This document shows positions 7,950 through 17,605 of a DNA stretch of 64,000 nt, one piece after another. The notes under the pieces are model-generated. The model was not told the DNA's origin. It did no database searches and worked only from the letters and a program-made list of their open reading frames with translations. This DNA comes from an uncultured Clostridia bacterium (lineage in GTDB: Bacteria; Bacillota; Clostridia; Oscillospirales; Acutalibacteraceae), in NCBI GenBank assembly GCA_944384835.1, contig CALWUU010000015.1, forward strand, positions 1 to 64,000, in the 5' to 3' direction. A program made the translations under genes and the position numbers. Position 1 is the first letter of the stretch, and each line of letters starts with the position of its first letter.

Positions 7950-9083
7950 ATGAAAAGTACATTTGGAGAACACATTCAAATCAGCTTGTTCGGCGAATCT
8001 CACGGGGCAGCCATTGGTGTGAATATCAATGGTTTGGCACCGGGCATAAAGCTGGATTTGGATTTTATACGCGCACAACTGAATAAACGAAAACCAAAAG
8101 GAAAAATTTCCACACAGCGCAAAGAAGCAGACGAATTTGAAATTGTCAGCGGCTTTTTTAACGGCTATACAACAGGAACTCCATTGTGTATTTTCATTCG
8201 TAATCAAAGTCAGCACAGCAAAGATTACGAAGCCACCAAATACCTCATGCGTCCTTCCCATGCAGACTATACAGCGTTTGAAAAATACGGTGGTTTTCAG
8301 GATTACCGCGGCGGCGGTCACTTTTCAGGAAGAATTACAGCGCCTCTTGTTGCTGCAGGCGCCATTTGTCTTCAAATTTTAAAACAAAAGGGTATTACAA
8401 TCACTACGCACATTGCTTCTTGTAAAGGGGTTAAAGACGAACCGTTTGGTACTACTGAGGAAGCTTTGCTCAAACAAGCGGAAAAACTCAATGACAGCTA
8501 TTTTCCAACCATCAGCAGTCAAGCGGAACAAGAAATGGTACAGGTCATTGAACAAGCACACAGCAACGGCGATTCCGTAGGCGGTATTTTGGAAACGGCA
8601 ATTGTCAATATGCCTGCGGGAATTGGGGAACCGTTTTTTGGTTCGATTGAAAGCGTGCTGGCACATCTGCTGTTCAGTGTACCTGCCGTAAAAGGTGTGG
8701 AGTTCGGTTTGGGGTTTGGCTTTGCTAACTTGTTTGGAAGTCAGGCAAATGACCCGTTTGTGATGAAAGACAAGGTCTGTACCACAACCAATCATAACGG
8801 CGGTATTAACGGCGGCATCAGCAATGGTATGCCCATTATGATAAAAACAGCAGTGAAGCCTACTCCGTCTATCTATCAGCCTCAGCAGACGGTCGATATT
8901 CAAAAAGGGGAAAATGCGCAGCTGCAAATCCATGGCCGTCATGACCCTGCTATCATTCACCGTGCAAGAGTTGTGGTAGACAGTATGGTTGCCATTGGCT
9001 TGGTGGATTTGTTTGCCGACCGTTACGGCTATATGTGGATGGCTTCCAATGAAGATAACAAGGAAAGGAATGACGCGTCATGA
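7950..9083 (+). CDS. aroC: Chorismate synthase
   Basis: Converts 5-enolpyruvylshikimate-3-phosphate to chorismate, needing reduced FMN. The protein is 377 aa. GESHGAAIGVNINGLAPG near residue 15 and the segments RPSHADYTAFEKYG and DYRGGGHFSGRITAPLVAAG are conserved family blocks. Its end overlaps the next gene by 4 bp (ATGA), so translation is coupled. It lies 29 bp after aroB with a GGAACGG ribosome binding site. Confidence 0.95.
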   Translation: MKSTFGEHIQISLFGESHGAAIGVNINGLAPGIKLDLDFIRAQLNKRKPKGKISTQRKEADEFEIVSGFFNGYTTGTPLCIFIRNQSQHSKDYEATKYLMRPSHADYTAFEKYGGFQDYRGGGHFSGRITAPLVAAGAICLQILKQKGITITTHIASCKGVKDEPFGTTEEALLKQAEKLNDSYFPTISSQAEQEMVQVIEQAHSNGDSVGGILETAIVNMPAGIGEPFFGSIESVLAHLLFSVPAVKGVEFGLGFGFANLFGSQANDPFVMKDKVCTTTNHNGGINGGISNGMPIMIKTAVKPTPSIYQPQQTVDIQKGENAQLQIHGRHDPAIIHRARVVVDSMVAIGLVDLFADRYGYMWMASNEDNKERNDAS

Positions 9084-10360
9084 TAGAATATGGCTTAATC
9101 GGAGAAAAATTAGGACATAGCTTTTCAAAAATCATTCATGAGAAGCTGGCGGACTATACCTATGAACTTTGTCCTCTGACCAAAGATGAACTGGATGCTT
9201 TTATGACAGCAAAACAGTTTAAAGCCATTAATGTAACCATTCCGTATAAACAAGACGTCATTCCATATTGTGATGTGCTGGACGATTCAGCAAAAAGAAT
9301 CGGGGTTGTCAATACCATTGTAAACAGAGACGGAAAACTGTTTGGCTATAACACGGATTTTGCCGGGTTTTTATATAACCTGAACGCACACGGTATTACA
9401 TTAAAAGATAAAAAAGTGATGATATGCGGCAGCGGCGGTACTTGTAAAACGGTAATGGCTGTGGCGGAATATATGGGCGCAAAAGAAATTTTGGTGGTAA
9501 GCCGTTCCAAAAAAGAAAATACCGTTACCTATGAAGAATGCATCCATCACAAAGATGTAGATGTGATTGTGAATGCTTCTCCTAAGGGAATGTATCCCAA
9601 TCATGGGGAAAGTCCGTTGGATTTATCAAATTTTCCAAACTGCAAAGCGGTTGTGGATGTAATATATAATCCACTGAAAACCAGATTGCTGCAACAGGCG
9701 GAGCAGCTTGGCATGAAGGCAGTCAATGGTCTGGAAATGTTGGCAGCGCAGGCAAAATTTGCAGTGGAACATTTTTTGTCAACAGAAATTGAAGATGATA
9801 AAATAGACCAAATTACGCTGGAGCTGTTAAATCAGCTGACCAATATTGTGTTCATTGGAATGCCCAGCAGCGGAAAAACGTTAACAGGAAAAGCGCTTTG
9901 CAAGTATATTGATAAAACATTTGTAGATACAGACGCTGTCATTGTAGAGCGTTCGGGCATGAGCATCAAAGAGATGTTTGCTCAGCAAGGAGAAGCGCAT
10001 TTTCGCAAGTGGGAGCATGACGTCATAGAAGAACTCTCCCAACAAAACGGACTGATTATTGCAACCGGCGGCGGTGCCATTAAAAATGAAGAAAACATTC
10101 AAAATTTAAAGCAAAACGGCGTTGTTATGTTTATTGACAGGGACTTGGAACATCTGCTTGTCACAGATGACCGTCCGTTGTCCAAAGATGCAAATGCGGT
10201 TGCTAAACTGTATGAAGAACGTTATCCTCTTTATACAAAATACGGAGATTTGAGAGTTCCCAATAATTATCCTATGGAGATTTCTCAGCAGGAACTGGAC
10301 GAACTAATGAATACGATTTTGGAGGGCTACCATGAAATTCTTTGTAATCAATGGGCCTAA
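9080..10360 (+). CDS. aroE/aroK: Fused shikimate dehydrogenase-shikimate kinase
   Basis: One 426-aa protein joins two shikimate enzymes. Residues 1 to about 240 are AroE: GHSFS (residues 12-16) and NVTIPYK (51-57) bind shikimate, NTD at 91-93 carries the catalytic aspartate, and GSGGTCKT marks the NADP site. Residues from about 253 are AroK: P-loop GMPSSGKT (260-267), DTD (283-285), FRKWE (308-312), GGGA (330-333) and the lid RPL (365-367). All key residues of both halves are present, so both activities are expected. There is no frameshift at the junction. The start overlaps aroC by 4 bp and the end overlaps aroQ by 29 bp. Confidence 0.94.
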   Translation: MIEYGLIGEKLGHSFSKIIHEKLADYTYELCPLTKDELDAFMTAKQFKAINVTIPYKQDVIPYCDVLDDSAKRIGVVNTIVNRDGKLFGYNTDFAGFLYNLNAHGITLKDKKVMICGSGGTCKTVMAVAEYMGAKEILVVSRSKKENTVTYEECIHHKDVDVIVNASPKGMYPNHGESPLDLSNFPNCKAVVDVIYNPLKTRLLQQAEQLGMKAVNGLEMLAAQAKFAVEHFLSTEIEDDKIDQITLELLNQLTNIVFIGMPSSGKTLTGKALCKYIDKTFVDTDAVIVERSGMSIKEMFAQQGEAHFRKWEHDVIEELSQQNGLIIATGGGAIKNEENIQNLKQNGVVMFIDRDLEHLLVTDDRPLSKDANAVAKLYEERYPLYTKYGDLRVPNNYPMEISQQELDELMNTILEGYHEILCNQWA

Positions 10361-10763
10361 TTTGAATATGCTCGGCATTCGTGAGCCGGCTATTTACGGC
10401 AGAACCACATATACAGACTTGGTACGTTTGGTGGAACAAGCGGCAAAAGAGCTGCAGGTCGAAGTGGAAATACTGCAAAGCAATCACGAAGGAACCCTTG
10501 TAGATGAAATTCAGCGTGCATATTATGAAGCGGATGGGATTGTAATTAATCCCGCAGCGTATACGCATACAAGCGTTGCTGTTTTAGACGCGCTGAAGGC
10601 AGTGGCTTTGCCTGCAGTGGAAGTGCATATTTCTAATGTAAAAGAGAGAGAAGATTTCAGACAAATTTCTTATGCAGGTCAAGCTTGCTTTCATACCGTT
10701 ATGGGAGAAGGTGTTGAAGGATACCGCACTGCCATGCGGGTATTAAAAGAAAAATTGACTTAG
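10332..10763 (+). CDS. aroQ: Type II 3-dehydroquinate dehydratase
   Basis: Dehydrates 3-dehydroquinate to 3-dehydroshikimate; the type II enzyme is a dodecamer. The protein is 143 aa, typical length. It starts with FVINGPNLNMLGIREPAIYG, which contains the active-site arginine and tyrosine, and has NPAAYTHTSVA and VEVHISN blocks. The start lies inside the end of the aroE/aroK gene, after GGAGGG, so it is probably translationally coupled to the fusion protein. Confidence 0.95.
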   Translation: MKFFVINGPNLNMLGIREPAIYGRTTYTDLVRLVEQAAKELQVEVEILQSNHEGTLVDEIQRAYYEADGIVINPAAYTHTSVAVLDALKAVALPAVEVHISNVKEREDFRQISYAGQACFHTVMGEGVEGYRTAMRVLKEKLT

Positions 10764-10805
10764 CAGTCATAACGATATATTCGGCTTTGAAAGGATAGAT
10801 AGTAT

Positions 10806-11822
10806 ATGATTATTACCATGAAAAAAGATGCTCCTGAGCAGGAAATTAAAAACCTGATGGAGTCTATTGAAGCAAAAGGCATTAAAGTTACCATGATTCA
10901 AGGTACCAATTACAACGTATTTGGTCTTGTTGGCGATACAACTGTGATTGACGAAAGAATGATAACGGCAAATCCATATGTAGATAACGTAAAGAGAATT
11001 GCCGCACCGTATAAAAAAGCAAATCGCTTGTTCCATCCATTGGATTCCGTGATTGATGTAGATGGTATAAAAGTAGGCGGAAAAGAAAAAATAGTTGTCA
11101 TTGGCGGTCCCTGCTCAATTGAGGGCGAGGAATCTACCATGCGTATTGCAAAAGCTGTAAAAGAGGCAGGCGGCTGTATGCTGCGCGGCGGCGCGTATAA
11201 ACCCAGAACTTCTCCATATTCTTTCCAGGGTATGGGTCTGGAAGGTTTAAAATGCATGTATAAAGCAAAACAGGCGTACAACATGCCAATTGTAAGTGAA
11301 TTGATGAGCGAGAAAAAATTAGATGAATTTGAGGAATACGTTGACTTGATTCAAGTGGGCGCACGCAATATGCAAAACTTTGATTTGCTCAAAGCTTTAG
11401 GCAAGAGCAAAAAGCCTGTGTTGTTAAAACGCGGTCTTGCCAATACCATGGAAGAATGGATTATGGCGGCCGAATATATTATGGCAGGCGGCAACGAAAA
11501 TGTCATTATGTGTGAACGGGGCATTCGTACTTTTGAGACTTATACCAGAAACACATTGGATTTAAGCGTAATTCCGATTATCAAATCCAAAACGCACTTG
11601 CCGATTATCATTGACCCATCTCATGCAACGGGTGACAGAAAATTGGTAGAATCTATGTCATTGGCAGCCATTGCAGCAGGCGCGGACGGTTTGATTATCG
11701 AAGTGCATGAGAATCCTGAGTGTGCATGGTCCGACGGCGCACAATCAGTGACTCCTGATGCATTCAAGACCCTGATTGAAAAAGGCAGGAAAATTGCAAA
11801 TGTAATTGGCAGGGATATGTAA
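10806..11822 (+). CDS. aroF: 3-Deoxy-7-phosphoheptulonate (DAHP) synthase, type I-beta with regulatory N-terminus
   Basis: Condenses phosphoenolpyruvate and erythrose-4-phosphate, the first step of the shikimate pathway. The protein is 338 aa. Residues 1 to about 70 form the ferredoxin-like domain seen in DAHP synthases of the Thermotoga/Bacillus type, where it mediates aromatic amino acid feedback; feedback here is inferred. The catalytic barrel has [33 protein letters not shown] and [10 protein letters not shown] strong hairpin follows the gene, separating it from aroA and tyrA. Confidence 0.94.
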   Translation: MIITMKKDAPEQEIKNLMESIEAKGIKVTMIQGTNYNVFGLVGDTTVIDERMITANPYVDNVKRIAAPYKKANRLFHPLDSVIDVDGIKVGGKEKIVVIGGPCSIEGEESTMRIAKAVKEAGGCMLRGGAYKPRTSPYSFQGMGLEGLKCMYKAKQAYNMPIVSELMSEKKLDEFEEYVDLIQVGARNMQNFDLLKALGKSKKPVLLKRGLANTMEEWIMAAEYIMAGGNENVIMCERGIRTFETYTRNTLDLSVIPIIKSKTHLPIIIDPSHATGDRKLVESMSLAAIAAGADGLIIEVHENPECAWSDGAQSVTPDAFKTLIEKGRKIANVIGRDM

Positions 11823-11833
11823 TCCTTTATTCT

Positions 11834-11868
11834 AAAAAGCTCATTTCACCAACCGAAATGAGCTTTTT
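11834..11868 (+). terminator. Hairpin between aroF and aroA
   Basis: A 14-bp stem (11834-11847 with 11855-11868, 7-nt loop) ends in TTTTT. It looks like an intrinsic terminator inside the aro operon; it could limit expression of aroA-tyrA or act as a processing or attenuation point. Confidence 0.7.
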
Positions 11869-11891
11869 GATTCAAACGGAGTGAAACATTC

Positions 11892-13160
11892 ATGAAAGTA
11901 AAAGTATATCCTTCTGTTTGTACAGGAGAAATACAAATACCGCCTTCCAAAAGCATGGCGCATCGTGCGATAATGTGTGCCTCTTTGGCAAAAGGTAAAA
12001 GCGTTATTTCAAATATTGCGTATTCTGACGATATTCTGGCTACCATTGCAGGTATGCAAGCGTTGGGCGCATCTATTACTATGGAGAAAGATACCGTTGT
12101 GATAGAAGGCATACAATCTTTTCCTCAAAAACCATTGCAGGTAGACTGCAATGAATCAGGCTCAACCCTGCGTTTTTTTGTACCGTTGTTTACGTTGTCA
12201 GGCCAGCCTATTACTTTCCTGGGCAGAAATCGTTTGCTAAAACGTCCGCAGGGAGTATATAAAATGCTGTTTGAAGAGCAGGGACACCGTTTTGAGCAAA
12301 CGGAACAGCAACTTATCGTACAGGGCGCGCTGAAAGCAGGTTCCTATGAAATTGACGGAAGTATCAGCTCCCAATTCATTACAGGTCTGCTGTTTGCTCT
12401 GCCGCTTTTGGAGCGGGACTCTGTGATTCATATCAAACCTCCGTTTGAATCCCGTTCTTACATTGAATTAACCTTGCAAATGCTCAAAACCTTTGGTGTA
12501 ACGGCAGAATTTCAAGACAACCATACGCTATACATTCCGGGCAATCAGTCCTATCAAGCTTGCGATTACACCGTGGAAGGCGACTATTCTCAAATGGCAT
12601 TCTATGCCGTTTTGGCAGCGATTCAAAGCGATTTATATTGCAAAGGTGTCTCTGCTTCCTCTAAACAGGGAGATAAAGCGATTTTATCCATACTGGAAGC
12701 TTGTAATTGTAAGATAGAGCCCAAACAAGAGGGATACCTTGTACATAAAAGTGAGCTGACAGCTGCGGAAATCGATTTGGCGGATTGTCCGGATTTGGGC
12801 CCTATTTTAAATGTGCTGGGCATGTACGCAAAGGGTACGACGCGTATTTATCATGCGGCGCGCTTGAGATACAAAGAATCTGACCGTATTGCCGCTATGG
12901 AAGAGGAACTCAAAAAATTCCATGCGGATATTACCACAACGGAAGATGAGATATTTATCATGGGAAAACCGGCCTATTGCTGTGAACAGGAGCTGTCAGG
13001 TCATACTGACCATAGAATTGTAATGAGTATGACGGTGGTTGCTTTATGCAGTGAAACTCCTGTTATAATCAATGGGGCGGAATGTATCAATAAATCGTAT
13101 CCAAACTTTTTTGAGGATATACAGTCCATAGGCGGCAGAATTGAGGTGTTGGAGCCATGA
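11892..13160 (+). CDS. aroA: 3-Phosphoshikimate 1-carboxyvinyltransferase (EPSP synthase)
   Basis: Transfers the enolpyruvyl group of phosphoenolpyruvate to shikimate-3-phosphate. The protein is 422 aa. PPSKSMAHRAIMCASLAKG near residue 17, DCNESGSTLRFFVPL, and the C-terminal YKESDRIAAMEEELKK and GHTDHRIVMSMTV blocks are conserved. The ATG follows GGAG and a spacer. It overlaps tyrA by 4 bp. I see no second promoter clear enough to claim between the upstream hairpin and this gene. Confidence 0.95.
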   Translation: MKVKVYPSVCTGEIQIPPSKSMAHRAIMCASLAKGKSVISNIAYSDDILATIAGMQALGASITMEKDTVVIEGIQSFPQKPLQVDCNESGSTLRFFVPLFTLSGQPITFLGRNRLLKRPQGVYKMLFEEQGHRFEQTEQQLIVQGALKAGSYEIDGSISSQFITGLLFALPLLERDSVIHIKPPFESRSYIELTLQMLKTFGVTAEFQDNHTLYIPGNQSYQACDYTVEGDYSQMAFYAVLAAIQSDLYCKGVSASSKQGDKAILSILEACNCKIEPKQEGYLVHKSELTAAEIDLADCPDLGPILNVLGMYAKGTTRIYHAARLRYKESDRIAAMEEELKKFHADITTTEDEIFIMGKPAYCCEQELSGHTDHRIVMSMTVVALCSETPVIINGAECINKSYPNFFEDIQSIGGRIEVLEP

Positions 13161-14008
13161 TAGCAAAAGACAGTGTTATTTTAATTGTAGGCTTAGGTCT
13201 TATTGGCGGAAGTTATGCAAAAGGTTTGAAAAAGCATGGATATACGGTATATGCCATCAGCAGAGGGCAGGAAACCATTGACTTTGCTTTGGAAAACGGC
13301 ATCATTGATAAAGGGACCATACAGGAAGATCCTGAAATCATCAGTCAGGCAGACTACATTATTTTTGGACTATATCCCCATACCATGATTGACTGGATTG
13401 CCCGTAATCAGCAGTATTTCAAATCAGGCGCGGTTATCACAGATGTGTGCGGTGTAAAATGCAACGTGGTTGATGTGGTGCAAGATTTCCTGCGCAAAGA
13501 TGTAGAATTTATTGGTTCCCATCCAATGGCTGGTAAGGAAGTAAGCGGTGTGCAGTACAGTGATGACGCTATTTTTTATTCTGCCAACTTTATCATAACT
13601 CCAACAGAACAAAATACAGAACAAGGTATCGCATTTGCAAAAGAATTGGCAGAGTTGCTGGGTTTTTATCATATTGCAATCATTACTCCGCAGGAGCACG
13701 ATAAGATGATTGGGTTTGTGTCTCAATTAACCCATGCGGTAGCGGTCAGTTTGATGAATACAAGCGATAATACCCATTTAAAAGAATATACTGGAGATTC
13801 TTTCAGAGATTTAACCCGTATTGCAAAGATAAATGAGACATTGTGGAGTGAACTGTTCTTTTTAAATAAAAAGAATTTGGTTCAGGAAATTGACGATTTT
13901 GTTGCCGAGTTAGAAAATCTAAAGCAAAAAATAGCAGATGAAGATGAAGAAGGCATCAAAAAACTATTTATTCAGTCTACGGAACGAAGAAAACAATTTG
14001 ATCAATAA
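13157..14008 (+). CDS. tyrA: Prephenate dehydrogenase
   Basis: Oxidatively decarboxylates prephenate to 4-hydroxyphenylpyruvate for tyrosine synthesis. The protein is 283 aa. The NAD-binding loop is VGLGLIGGSYAKGLKKHG, and SHPMAGKEVSG is the family active-site block, with QLTHAVAVSL further on. The length leaves no room for a C-terminal ACT domain, so feedback by tyrosine through that route is not expected. Last gene of the operon; a strong terminator follows at once. Confidence 0.94.
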   Translation: MIAKDSVILIVGLGLIGGSYAKGLKKHGYTVYAISRGQETIDFALENGIIDKGTIQEDPEIISQADYIIFGLYPHTMIDWIARNQQYFKSGAVITDVCGVKCNVVDVVQDFLRKDVEFIGSHPMAGKEVSGVQYSDDAIFYSANFIITPTEQNTEQGIAFAKELAELLGFYHIAIITPQEHDKMIGFVSQLTHAVAVSLMNTSDNTHLKEYTGDSFRDLTRIAKINETLWSELFFLNKKNLVQEIDDFVAELENLKQKIADEDEEGIKKLFIQSTERRKQFDQ

Positions 14009-14009
14009 G

Positions 14010-14053
14010 AAAAGACGAAAAGAACAAATGAAACCGTTCTTTTCGTCTTTTCT
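14010..14053 (+). terminator. Terminator of the aro operon
   Basis: A perfect 16-bp stem (14010-14025 with 14036-14051) directly follows the tyrA stop and ends in T-rich sequence. Confidence 0.85.
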
Positions 14054-14162
14054 TTTTACATTTACTAAAAAATGGAATGTTTTACGATTCGTTTGCAAAT
14101 ACTATAGCGATATATGATAAAATAACAATACAAATCAACTGGAATAACAGGAGGAACATACT

Positions 14163-15851
14163 ATGAAATTTTCTCAAATGGAGTATCAGCGTCCCAATGT
14201 AGATGAAATGATAGAGCAATATAAACAGATTACAGAGCAATTTCCAAATTGTAAAAATGCAAAAGAACAAATGAAGTGTATTTTGGAACACGAGTCCATT
14301 ATGAAGGCGTATCAAACTATGAGTACGCTTGCGTACATTCATAACAGCATTAATACCGCAGATGAATTTTATGCACAGGAAAAAGCATTTTATAATGAAA
14401 AATCTCCTGTCATACAGGAGTATGAACAAGCTTTTCTGCAAGTAGTATATGATTCGAGATTCAGAAAAGAGTTGGAGAAAAAGCTCGGTGCCTTGTTTTT
14501 TGAAAATATCAAAGTTGCACTGCGCTCTTTTTCACCTGAAATTATTCCGCTTTTGCAAAAGGAGAATGCGCTGACCACAGAATATCAAAAGCTGTTGGCA
14601 TCCGCAAAAATTGAATTTGACGGCAAAGAATTAAATCTTTCTACCATAACAACTTATCTTCAGGATTTGGACAGAAACGTAAGAAAAGAAGCTTGGAAAA
14701 AATGCGCCGCCTTTTTTGAGGAACATGCGCAAAAGTTGGATGAAATTTATGATCAGTTGGTCAAAAACAGAGATGAACAAGCGCGTAAACTGGGTTATGC
14801 CAATTATGTGCAGCTGGGATATGACCGTTTGGGACGAAATTGTTACAGAGCCTCCGATGTAAAAGTGTTCCGCGACCAGATTATAAGAGATTTGGTGCCT
14901 GTTACCGTAACCATCCGTAAGATGCAGGCGCAGCGAATTGGTGTGGATGAGATAAAATTACACGATACAGGAGTATCTTTTACAGACGGCAATCCAAAGC
15001 CGAAAGGGGAAACACAGGAGCTGGTGTCAGCGGCACAAAAAATGTATGATGAAATGAGCCCCAAAACATCAGAGTTTTTCACCTTTATGAGAGAAAACGA
15101 GCTGTTTGATTTGGAGAGTAAACAGAACAAAGCGGGCGGCGGTTACTGTACAGAACTGCCAGATTACAAATCACCGTTTATTTTCTCTAATTTTAACGGT
15201 ACTTCTGGTGATGTGGATGTGCTGACACACGAAGCAGGCCATGCGTTTGCGGCATATCAGGCACGCAATATGGAAATTCGTGAAAATGCAAGCACCACAA
15301 TGGAAACAGCGGAAGTGCATTCTATGACCATGGAACTGATGGCACGCCCGTGGGCAGAGTTGTTTTTCGGAAATGACGCTGAAAAATTCCGTGTATTTCA
15401 ATTGGAATCTGCCCTGAACTTTATTCCATATGGTTGTTTGGTAGATGAGTTTCAACATGAAGTCTATGAAAATCCAAAATTAACGCCCCAGGAACGCAAA
15501 AAATTATGGCTGAAATTAGAGAAAAAATATCGTCCATGGCTGGACTTTGACAATCTGCCATTTTTCAAAGACGGAAGCGGATTCCAAAAACAGCATCATA
15601 TTTATTGCTATCCGTTTTATTATATTGATTATTGTTTGGCACAAACTGTTGCTTTGGAATTCTGGAGCAAATCAAATAGGGACTGGAAAAAAGCGTTTGA
15701 TGAATATTTAGAATTTGTAAGTGCTGCAGGCACAAAAAGTTTTGTGCAGTTAATCAAAGATTCTAATTTGGATTCTCCTTTTGAAGACGGCTGCGTAAAC
15801 GAATTAAGCACAGAAGTGGTTCAGTGGATGGAACAACATCGCATTAAGTAG
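14163..15851 (+). CDS. pepF: M3-family oligoendopeptidase F
   Basis: Zinc metallopeptidase that cleaves short cytosolic peptides. The protein is 562 aa, within the range of the clostridial M3 oligoendopeptidase group. The zinc site HEAGH is at residues 356-360 and a third ligand glutamate probably at 384 in TAEVHSM. No signal peptide is present. The ATG follows AGGAGG. It stands alone after the aro terminator, with an unclear A/T-rich promoter region. Its stop codon overlaps the end of the convergent flippase gene by 8 bp, with no terminator between the two. Confidence 0.92.
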   Translation: MKFSQMEYQRPNVDEMIEQYKQITEQFPNCKNAKEQMKCILEHESIMKAYQTMSTLAYIHNSINTADEFYAQEKAFYNEKSPVIQEYEQAFLQVVYDSRFRKELEKKLGALFFENIKVALRSFSPEIIPLLQKENALTTEYQKLLASAKIEFDGKELNLSTITTYLQDLDRNVRKEAWKKCAAFFEEHAQKLDEIYDQLVKNRDEQARKLGYANYVQLGYDRLGRNCYRASDVKVFRDQIIRDLVPVTVTIRKMQAQRIGVDEIKLHDTGVSFTDGNPKPKGETQELVSAAQKMYDEMSPKTSEFFTFMRENELFDLESKQNKAGGGYCTELPDYKSPFIFSNFNGTSGDVDVLTHEAGHAFAAYQARNMEIRENASTTMETAEVHSMTMELMARPWAELFFGNDAEKFRVFQLESALNFIPYGCLVDEFQHEVYENPKLTPQERKKLWLKLEKKYRPWLDFDNLPFFKDGSGFQKQHHIYCYPFYYIDYCLAQTVALEFWSKSNRDWKKAFDEYLEFVSAAGTKSFVQLIKDSNLDSPFEDGCVNELSTEVVQWMEQHRIK

Positions 15852-17403
15852 CGGATTTGGAATGAAAAATCTCTTTGATACAGGTCACATCCTCTTTTTT
15901 AAAGCATTGTGTTACACGTAATAAAATATAATATCCAATGGCTGATAATGTGAATTCCAATATCATGCAACACCAGACAGGAATTGGGTTCATAAACGGC
16001 AAATGTCTTAATAAAGAGAAGCAAAGAACCGAAATGCCTCCGCACAAAATCGGCTTTACAATCCAGTCTGCAAACTGGATTTCCACTTGAGATACTTTCA
16101 GCAGACGGTGGATACTAAGTGTGGCGTTAAAAATCGTGCTGAAAAACAAAATTCCCAAATAGCCGTTCACACCTGTAAACGGAATTAAAAAATATACCAG
16201 CAATACGCGTAAGCCGGAATCTACAAAATTGTACCGCATGGAAGCAATTTGCTGATCCAGTCCTTTTAAAATGCCGTCTACTACACTATCAAGGTACAAT
16301 AAAGGAATCAACGGCGCCAAAAACCGAATCAGACGTCCCGCTTCTTCACTTTGATAAAAGGTGCGGCCAAAATCATCGGCAAATACAATAAAACAAGCGG
16401 TAATAAAGAATGAAAACAGCAGGGTCAATTGCATGGAACGGGCAGTGGTCCTGCTGATTGTTCTTTTATGACCCACTGCGTTTGCTTCCGCCATTTCCGG
16501 AACTAACAAAGAAGAAAACGCCATTAAAAATGCGGAAGGAAATAAAATCAGCGGCATTACCATACCGTGAATCATACCGTAATTGCTCAAAGAGGTTTCC
16601 GTGCTGGCGCCGTGTTTCTTAAATCCAATGGGAATGAGTATGTTTTCAATGGTTACAAGTCCGTTGCGCAGGGTAGAGCCAAACATGATGGGCAGTTCTA
16701 TATGAAACATATCCTGCAATGCTTTGCGAAAGGTGTACTGAAACTGATTGCCGGGAGTATCCTTCGCTTTTATTTTGTCTTTTATGAAGAAAATAAATGT
16801 GTAAGTACAAGAAGCGATTTCACCTAAAGTAGACCCCAGCATAATCGCGGCGCAGGAATACTCTAATCCCTGTGGGGCAACAAATGTAAACAGACAAACT
16901 ACCGCCATAATGGTAACAAATTGCTCCAGCAATTCTCCTGAAGCTGTTTTGGCAACGCTTCTCATTGCGTTAAAATATCCTTTTAAACAAGAACAAGTCG
17001 CCATAAGAGGTAATCCGGGAGCAAGTATTTTAAGAGAAAGCGCAACACGTTGGTCGCCCAGCCATTTTATTGCTATGTAGTCAGATGAAAAATATAGGGC
17101 TGCCATGGCGATCAGACTGAGCAAAAGCGCGAAAATGATACATTTGCGTACGGCTCGTTTTGTTTGAGACGGCGCTCCTTTTGCGATGGTATCTGTTACA
17201 ATGCGCGTAACCGCTAAGCTGATTCCTGAGGTTGAAACCGTAATTGCCAATATGAAAACAGACATGACCAGTTGGTACAATCCCATGCCGGCAGTGCCTA
17301 TTTTGGACGATAAATAGGTGCGGTACCCAATACTGCTGGCCCGCATGACCAGCGAGGATGCCGTTAGAATCATTGCGTTCAAAAAGAATACTCTTTTTTT
17401 CAT
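15844..17403 (-). CDS. spoVB: SpoVB/MurJ-like polysaccharide flippase
   Basis: Integral membrane protein of the MATE/MOP exporter superfamily. In Bacillus the closest named relative, SpoVB, works in spore cortex peptidoglycan synthesis, probably as a lipid-linked precursor flippase. The protein is 519 aa with about 14 hydrophobic segments. It starts MKKRVFFLNAMILTASSLVMR, followed by YRTYLSSKIGTAGMGLYQLV, which resembles SpoVB starts closely. It has its own upstream region (17404-17540) and is monocistronic. A general MurJ-like role cannot be excluded from sequence alone. Confidence 0.82.
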   Translation of the reverse strand: MKKRVFFLNAMILTASSLVMRASSIGYRTYLSSKIGTAGMGLYQLVMSVFILAITVSTSGISLAVTRIVTDTIAKGAPSQTKRAVRKCIIFALLLSLIAMAALYFSSDYIAIKWLGDQRVALSLKILAPGLPLMATCSCLKGYFNAMRSVAKTASGELLEQFVTIMAVVCLFTFVAPQGLEYSCAAIMLGSTLGEIASCTYTFIFFIKDKIKAKDTPGNQFQYTFRKALQDMFHIELPIMFGSTLRNGLVTIENILIPIGFKKHGASTETSLSNYGMIHGMVMPLILFPSAFLMAFSSLLVPEMAEANAVGHKRTISRTTARSMQLTLLFSFFITACFIVFADDFGRTFYQSEEAGRLIRFLAPLIPLLYLDSVVDGILKGLDQQIASMRYNFVDSGLRVLLVYFLIPFTGVNGYLGILFFSTIFNATLSIHRLLKVSQVEIQFADWIVKPILCGGISVLCFSLLRHLPFMNPIPVWCCMILEFTLSAIGYYILLRVTQCFKKEDVTCIKEIFHSKSAT

Positions 17404-17541
17404 ATCACAACCCCATTTGAAACGTTTTTACTTTTTCAGTATATGTCCGTGATTGTAAGAACATGAAACAAGCAGGGAAGGGAATTAAAATTTGCACTTT
17501 GTTTATGATGTTTATATGCAAAGATGTAATATACTTAAATG

Positions 17542-17570
17542 TTGTATTACAAATGTGTTTATTGTATAAT
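17542..17570 (+). promoter_or_regulatory. Sigma-A-type promoter of prmA-dcd
   Basis: TTGTAT at 17542-17547, 17-bp spacer, TATAAT at 17565-17570, about 36 bp before the prmA start. Confidence 0.7.
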
Positions 17571-17605
17571 AAAGCATTATAATATCCAAAAATGTGGAGG
17601 ATAGT

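Noticed and set aside
15844-15851. Overlapping convergent stops of pepF and the flippase as a possible gene fusion or frameshift
   Set aside because: Both proteins are full length and the overlap is only 8 bp, a normal compact arrangement.
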